Below the pieces are notes generated by a model. The model saw only the letters and a list, made by a program, of their open reading frames with translations, did not search any database and had not been told where the DNA came from. This document shows positions 59,393-64,000 of a DNA stretch of 64,000 nucleotides, piece by piece (position 1 is the stretch's first letter; every line of letters begins with the position of its first letter). The translations under genes and the position numbers were made by a program. Origin of the DNA: Eutrigla gurnardus (Eukaryota > Chordata > Actinopteri > Perciformes > Triglidae). Where the stretch lies: contig OY741268.1 of NCBI GenBank assembly GCA_963514095.1, positions 9,475,300 through 9,539,299 of the forward strand, read 5' to 3'.

Positions 59393-59428
59393 TGTGTGTG
59401 CGTGCGTGTGCGTGTGTGTGTGTGTGTC
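59359..59428. repeat. TG dinucleotide microsatellite
   Basis: About 70 bp of TG with a few C and A interruptions. Confidence 0.95.
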
Positions 59429-59482
59429 AGAATGAATGACAGGGAGAAAGAGTGATTGACATCTGACATGGAGAGGACAGGC

Positions 59483-59613
59483 ATGCTATTGCTACACTTA
59501 ATGGCAAAAATTGCACTGAATACATAAGCTTAAGCAACAAAATATTGTTTATTTTTGTTCAACCAAGTCCAACAGACCAGTGCAATTTTTGCCATTAAGT
59601 GTAGCAATAGCAT
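59483..59613. mobile_element. 131-bp hairpin MITE, perfect 35-bp ends
   Basis: Arms 59483-59517 and 59579-59613 are exact reverse complements (GCTACACTTAATGGCAAAAA core), separated by 61 bp of AT-rich sequence. TA dinucleotides sit near both outer ends, so a Tc1/mariner-type MITE is possible. The true boundary within the palindrome is ambiguous. Confidence 0.65.
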
Positions 59614-59759
59614 ATTTAGAAATATAGTACATTTCAGAAATTTAGGTAGCCTATAGGTAGGTAGACCTTCTGTAAACTATAACAGTTTTTTTTTTTTAAG
59701 TAAAACACAATATTTTCAAGTACATTCAGAACATTGGAAACCCTGACTATTAGAAAACA

Positions 59760-60200
59760 TCTCTCTGTTGGCGAGGGTTAACCCTCCGACGCTAGCTACC
59801 ACGCTAGCTACCACGCTAGCTGCTATATGTTTTGCATTGAGGTGATACTTGAGGCTCGATGTGCTGCGGTGATATGCGAATTCCTTGTTGCATAGGTTTC
59901 ACACAACCATGCTCTTATCGACGCTTCCATCCGTTCGTTTTTTTATAACAAAATTTCCCATCCGCAGGGCCAACCAAAGCGGTCTCATCAGCTTCTCGTT
60001 CATGTTCACTGTGGTTTGTTGTTGTCTGAAATCATGAACGCTAGTTGGTGCTCCAGTATAATTGGTCCGCCTGAAACTCATCCAGTGAGAAACGTTCCTC
60101 GGTGCAAAAATAAGTGCGATTAAAATGCGTCAATTTTTTTAACGCGTTACTGATTGTGTTATTAATTCATCTTAATTAACACGTTAAAGTCCCGGCCCTA
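59760..60200 (-). pseudogene. hAT fragment with BED zinc-finger exon
   Basis: The right terminus on the minus strand begins TAGGGCCGGGACTTTAACG, a hAT-type end. The minus-strand frame from 60081 encodes MSFRRTNYTGAP, then KKRTDGSVDKSMVV and an in-frame TGA at 59901-59899. After it the same frame continues LCNKEFAYHRSTSSLKYHL and NAKH, a BED zinc finger with its second Cys and His pair. The TGA stands where the first zinc-binding Cys is expected. Downstream a 12-bp tandem (GCTAGCTACCAC) occurs at 59790-59820. The other end of the element is missing. Confidence 0.7.
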
Positions 60201-61260
60201 ATAATAAGTATTATGCGAATGAAGCTGGGGATTTACATCACAGAACAAAGGCCATATATTTAAATCCTCCTCTCCACCCTGGCATCACTGACTCTGCTCT
60301 AACCTGGTTCACATCATACCTGACAAATCGCACCTTTCAGGTCCATGGAATGGCTCTATGTCCAAACCCTGTTCTCTGGACACGGGTGTCCCGCAAGGCT
60401 CAGTACTAGGACTGCTTCTGTTCTCATTATACACCATATCACTAGGCTCTGTAATCACATCAAATGGATTCTCCTACCATTGTTACGCAGATGACACCCA
60501 GCTATTCCTCTCTTTTCCCCCAACCTCTGACACTCACATTGCAACTCGCATCTCGGACTGTCTGGCTGACATCTCTGTCTGGACAACTGGGCATTACCTC
60601 AAGCTTAACCTGAATAAAACCGAGCTCCTCTTCATCCCAGGGAAAGACTGCCCTAGCATGGACCTGTCGGTCACTTTTGAAGACATCACAGTATTGCCGT
60701 TGTCAACTGCGAGGAACCTGGGTGTAATCCTTGATGACCAAATTCCCTGCACCGCCAACATCACTGCTGTGGCCCGATCCTGCAGATTTGCCCTCTACAA
60801 TATCCGCAGGTTTTGGACTTTCCTCACAAAGGACGCAACGCAACTCCTGGTCCAAGCACTGGTCATCTCCCGCCGTGACTACTGCAACTCTCTCCTGGCT
60901 GGACTCCCGGCCTCTGCGACTAAACCATTGCAGCGTATCCAGAACGCTGCAGCACGCCTTGTCTTCAATCTACCCAAATTCTCCCATGTGACCCCCCTAC
61001 TCCATGACCTCCACTGGCTCCCCGTTGCAGCACACATCCAATTCAAGATGATGGCACTGGCCTTCAAGGCCATCAATGGAACGGCACCCATCTACCTTCA
61101 AACACTGGTCAAACCACACACCCGACGCAAGCACTTTGCTCCTCTACTTCAGCTGGCCGGCTGGTACCACCATCGCTGAAATCAAACAAATGTCGCTCAG
61201 CAAAGTCCAGACTCTTCTTTGTTCTGGTCCTCAGTGGTGGAACGAACTCCCGACCAATGT

Positions 61261-62655
61261 TTACATTTACATTTACATTTAGGTCATTTAGCAGACGCTT
61301 TTGTCCAAAGCGACTTACAATAAGTACATTTGTCAAAAGAAGGAAACAAGGAAACCACAACGAATCATTGCCGATAAAGTAAGAGCTAAAAGTAGAACAA
61401 GTGTTAGGTCCTCATCTGAGTAAACTAGTAGTTCAAGAGCAACAGTGCTACGATCATAGTGCTATAGGTAAGGGTTTTTTTTTTTTTTTTGGGGGGGGGG
61501 GCGGGGGGGAGGTCATGCTAGTCGAGGTGAAGTCTGAACAGGTGAGTCTTGAGCCTTTTTTGGAAAATGGCAAATGACTCAGCTGTCCTGACATTAGTCG
61601 GGAGTTCGTTCCACCACTGAGGCGCCAGAACAGAGAAGAGTCTGGACTTTGCTGAGCGACATTTGTTTGATTTCAGCGATGGTGGTACCAGCCGGCCAGC
61701 TGAAGTAGAGGAGCGAAGTGCTCGCTTCGGGGCATGAGGTTTGACCAGTGTTTGAAGGTAGATGGGTGCCGTTCCATTGATGGCCCTGAAGGCCAGTGTC
61801 ATCGTCTTAAATTGGATGCGTGCTGCAACAGGGAGCCAGTGGAGGTCACGGAGGAGGGGGGTCACATGGGAGAATTTGGGTAGATTGAAGATAAGACGTG
61901 CTGCAGCGTTCTGGATACGCTGCAATGGTTTAATCGCAGAGGCCGGGAGTCCGGCCAGGAGAGAGTTGCAGTAGTCAAGGCGGGAGATGACCAGTGCTTG
62001 GACCAAGAGTTGCGTTGCGTCCTTTGTGAGGAGGGTCCGAATCCTGCGGATTTTGTAGAGGGCAAATCTGCAGGATCGGGCCACAGCAGTGATGTTGGGG
62101 GTGCAGGATAGTTGGTCATCGAGGATTACACCCAGGTTCCTCGCAGTTGACGACGGCAATACTGTGATGCCCTCGACAGTGACCGACAGGTCCATGCGAG
62201 GGCAGTCTTTCCCTGGGATGAAGAGGAGTTCGGTTTTATTCAGGTTAAGCTTGAGGTGATGTGCAGTTGTCCAGACAGAGATGTCAGCCAGACAGTCCGA
62301 GATGCGAGTTGCAATGTGGGTGTCAGAGGACGGGGGAAAAGAGAGGAACAGCTGGGTGTCATCTGCGTAGCAATGGTAGGAGAATCCATGCGATGTGATA
62401 ACAGAACCTAGTGATCTGGTGTATAGTGAGAACAGAAGCGGTCCTAATACTGAGCCTTGAGGGACACCCGTGTCCAGAGAACAGGGTTTGGACATAGAGC
62501 CATTCCATGTGACCTGAAAGGTGCGATTTGTCAGGTATGATGTAAACCAGGCGAGAGCAGAGTCAGTTATGCCAAGTTCAGCCAGAGTGGAGAGGAGGAT
62601 TTGGTGATTGACTGTGTCGAACGCAGCAGATAAGTCGAGGAGGACGACTGTCACT
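61261..62655 (-). mobile_element. L2/CR1-like LINE inserted into its own family
   Basis: On the minus strand it runs from a 5' truncation near 62655 to the tail repeats (three TTTACA units at 61261-61278). It retains an open RT frame, then a 3' UTR with a T-run/G-run (61468-61509 on the plus strand). It is inserted after GACCAATGT of the plus-strand copy, which resumes with CAGGACAGCAG. Confidence 0.85.
61518..62654 (-). CDS. LINE reverse transcriptase, partial but open
   Basis: This is 378 codons without a stop, the C-terminal part of a non-LTR reverse transcriptase used for target-primed retrotransposition. Motifs in order: LLDLSAAFDTVNH near the start (RT motif with catalytic Asp), GVPQGSVLGPLLFSLY at about 64-79, CYADDTQLF at about 96-104 (catalytic Asp pair), LNKTELLFIPGKDCP, then LDYCNSLLAGLP, RIQNAAARL and HWLPVAARIQFK. 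The last part is the LPTN...FRLHLD C-terminus that also occurs at the left window edge. The endonuclease domain and true start codon are absent through 5' truncation; the first ATG is internal. The open frame implies a younger insertion than its broken plus-strand host copy. Confidence 0.85.
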   Translation of the reverse strand: MTVVLLDLSAAFDTVNHQILLSTLAELGITDSALAWFTSYLTNRTFQVTWNGSMSKPCSLDTGVPQGSVLGPLLFSLYTRSLGSVITSHGFSYHCYADDTQLFLSFPPSSDTHIATRISDCLADISVWTTAHHLKLNLNKTELLFIPGKDCPRMDLSVTVEGITVLPSSTARNLGVILDDQLSCTPNITAVARSCRFALYKIRRIRTLLTKDATQLLVQALVISRLDYCNSLLAGLPASAIKPLQRIQNAAARLIFNLPKFSHVTPLLRDLHWLPVAARIQFKTMTLAFRAINGTAPIYLQTLVKPHAPKRALRSSTSAGRLVPPSLKSNKCRSAKSRLFSVLAPQWWNELPTNVRTAESFAIFQKRLKTHLFRLHLD

Positions 62656-62972
62656 TGGCAGGACAGCAGTCACTTGGCATCTTCCAAAAAAGGCTCAAGA
62701 CTCACCTGTTCAGACTTCACCTCGACTGTGCACAGCATGACCCACTAACAACCTCCCCTTCTTTTGTTCTTACCTATAGCACTTTGATCATATCACTGTT
62801 GTTCTTAAGCTATGTTTGCTGAAAAGCTACTTCTTTACTCAGATGAGGACCTAACACTTGTTTCTATTTTTTCGATCATATCAGCAATGATATGTTGTGG
62901 TTTCTTTCTTTTGTACTTATTGTAAGTCGCTTTGGACAAAAGTGTCTGCTAAATGACCTAAATGTAAATTTA

Positions 62973-63904
62973 ATGAGTGAGGATTGTTCAAACAGTCATT
63001 TTGTAACTACAGTGATAACACCAATGCAACAAGTCGCCAAGATCTGTGAGGTTCAGCTCAGCGGGTGATCAACGGAGTAATCTCATATGTTCACGGTAAC
63101 TAATCAGGAAGACAGTAGAGAGACAAACAACCCAATCAGTTGTTACGAGGTGCTGCTGGGTGAGACAAATTAAGTATTCAAGATATGTACTTCTATTTGA
63201 GGCTGGGTGATATGGCCAAGATCTTCTATCCAGATATTGGTCAATTCTTATATCGGTAACAATGTATAGCACAATATAGAATGTTTTACTGACCATTTAA
63301 TAAAATAATAGTGGTTATGAAACAACCACATGCTAAAGCCTATTTTTGTTCACTCTTGCGTGAATTAATCACTGAATATTTTCTCATTTAATTAACAGCT
63401 TCAGTGCAAAATGAACATAACGGTTTAAAGTGAAGTAATAGTGAGGAAAAAAAGCTAAACGCTGATTATGTTTACATGCATGGACAAAATTAGTAATCCA
63501 ATCAGGAAATAGTTTGATGTAACTGATACATTCCGACGATGTGATTTTACATCACAAAATCTCGATTTAGGATTTCATCATGATATGATTCCATTGAAAG
63601 AGGATCTTGTCATAATTAAATATTAGGCCTTTTGATTGTTTTCTGTGTTTGCTCATCCTCAGTTTGAATTATTTAGTTGAACCTGTAGAGCTTCCTAAAA
63701 GTAAAGTTGTACCCACATATAATTGTGTGAACAGCATAGGTGTTTTCTATGATGAGGTTTGAAGAGTGAACGCTGCTGGACCTGATTGTCCTTGAAGATT
63801 GGATGTTTTTGATCATCTTACACCTTAACATTGCCATTGGCTCATGATTGATCTGAAATTTCCCCATAACTTAATCGGTACTTTGTATCTGTGATATATT
63901 GAAG
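62973..63904. other. Unannotated, with degenerate TE patches
   Basis: A GGCTGGGTGATATGGCCAAG block (63203-63222) is a recognisable fish repeat motif. Otherwise it is AT-rich with no gene. Confidence 0.4.
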
Positions 63905-64000
63905 TAGGGCTGAACGATTTGAGGAAAATATCTAATTGCGATTTTTCTGACAGATATTGGAATTCCGATTTGAATTACAACCTAGTAAATTTTTTAAAGA
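63905..64000. mobile_element. hAT-like end cut by window edge
   Basis: It starts TAGGGCTGAACGATTTGAGG and continues with ATTGCGATTTTTCTGACAG, a common fish hAT terminus. The other end is outside the window. Confidence 0.5.

Larger units (their letters stand above)
60265..62972 (+). mobile_element. L2/CR1-like LINE, 5'-truncated and interrupted
   Basis: The parts 60265-61260 and 62656-62972 belong to one copy. An RT frame of 273 residues (60358-61179) has GVPQGSVLG, CYADDTQLF (catalytic YADD) and LNKTELLFIPGKDCP. A one-base deletion near 61124, relative to the sister copy, causes the early stop at 61179. The 3' UTR ends with the family tail GACCTAAATGTAAAT. The copy is split by a second LINE of the same family. 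Confidence 0.85.

Overview
This window looks like vertebrate, specifically teleost fish (probably percomorph), nuclear DNA. It is AT-rich and intron-bearing, and it is packed with element families typical of bony fish: L2/CR1-like and Rex-like LINEs, DANA/Mermaid-type and other tRNA-derived SINEs, hAT, CACTA-like, Harbinger-like and TTAA-flanked DNA transposons, and a solo LTR. There is no sign of bacterial gene organisation.

The only host coding exon I can support is on the minus strand at about 27.36-27.55 kb. It is exon 1 of a melatonin receptor (first transmembrane helix, best match in my judgement to the Mel1b subtype), ending in a GT splice donor. No second exon is recognisable at lower coordinates, so positions 1-27354 are most likely intron 1 and exon 2 lies beyond the left edge. 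The flank at 27.65-28.9 kb would be promoter/5' sequence. It holds a perfect cAMP-response element and five perfect CACGTG E-boxes, two of them in the tandem 6-bp-spaced arrangement known from clock-controlled genes.

Almost everything else is transposable elements, many with boundaries that can be defined by terminal inverted repeats and target duplications. Left part (0-24 kb): LINE ends; a 1.77-kb TIR element; a CACTA-like element carrying a SINE; an 868-bp TIR element (family A, copy 1); a TTAA-flanked element with a small conserved-looking ORF; an LTR-like repeat interrupted by a GC-rich MITE; a hAT; a decayed endonuclease/RT LINE split by a Harbinger-type MITE; and another GGGCCC-ended element. 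Middle (24-42 kb): polypurine and polypyrimidine tracts around the receptor exon, a LINE polyprotein fragment, a GACGTC-rich element with a possible two-exon mini-gene, and a perfect 50-bp palindrome.

Right part (42-54 kb) is one nested stack. Family A copy 2 has been stretched from about 0.87 kb to 11.8 kb by a Harbinger-like element (itself holding a SINE and a long-inverted-repeat element with a P2X7-tail-like ORF) and by an 8.4-kb CACTA-like element (itself holding a solo LTR and a DANA-type SINE). Copy 1 gives the empty-site reference. Positions 55.5-64 kb hold LINE 3' ends, two hAT elements with perfect 8-bp duplications inside one LINE tail, a BED-finger transposase relic, and an L2-like LINE inserted in opposite orientation into another copy of its own family.

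All calls were made by eye from the sequence. Family assignments rest on motifs and termini, not on database searches.
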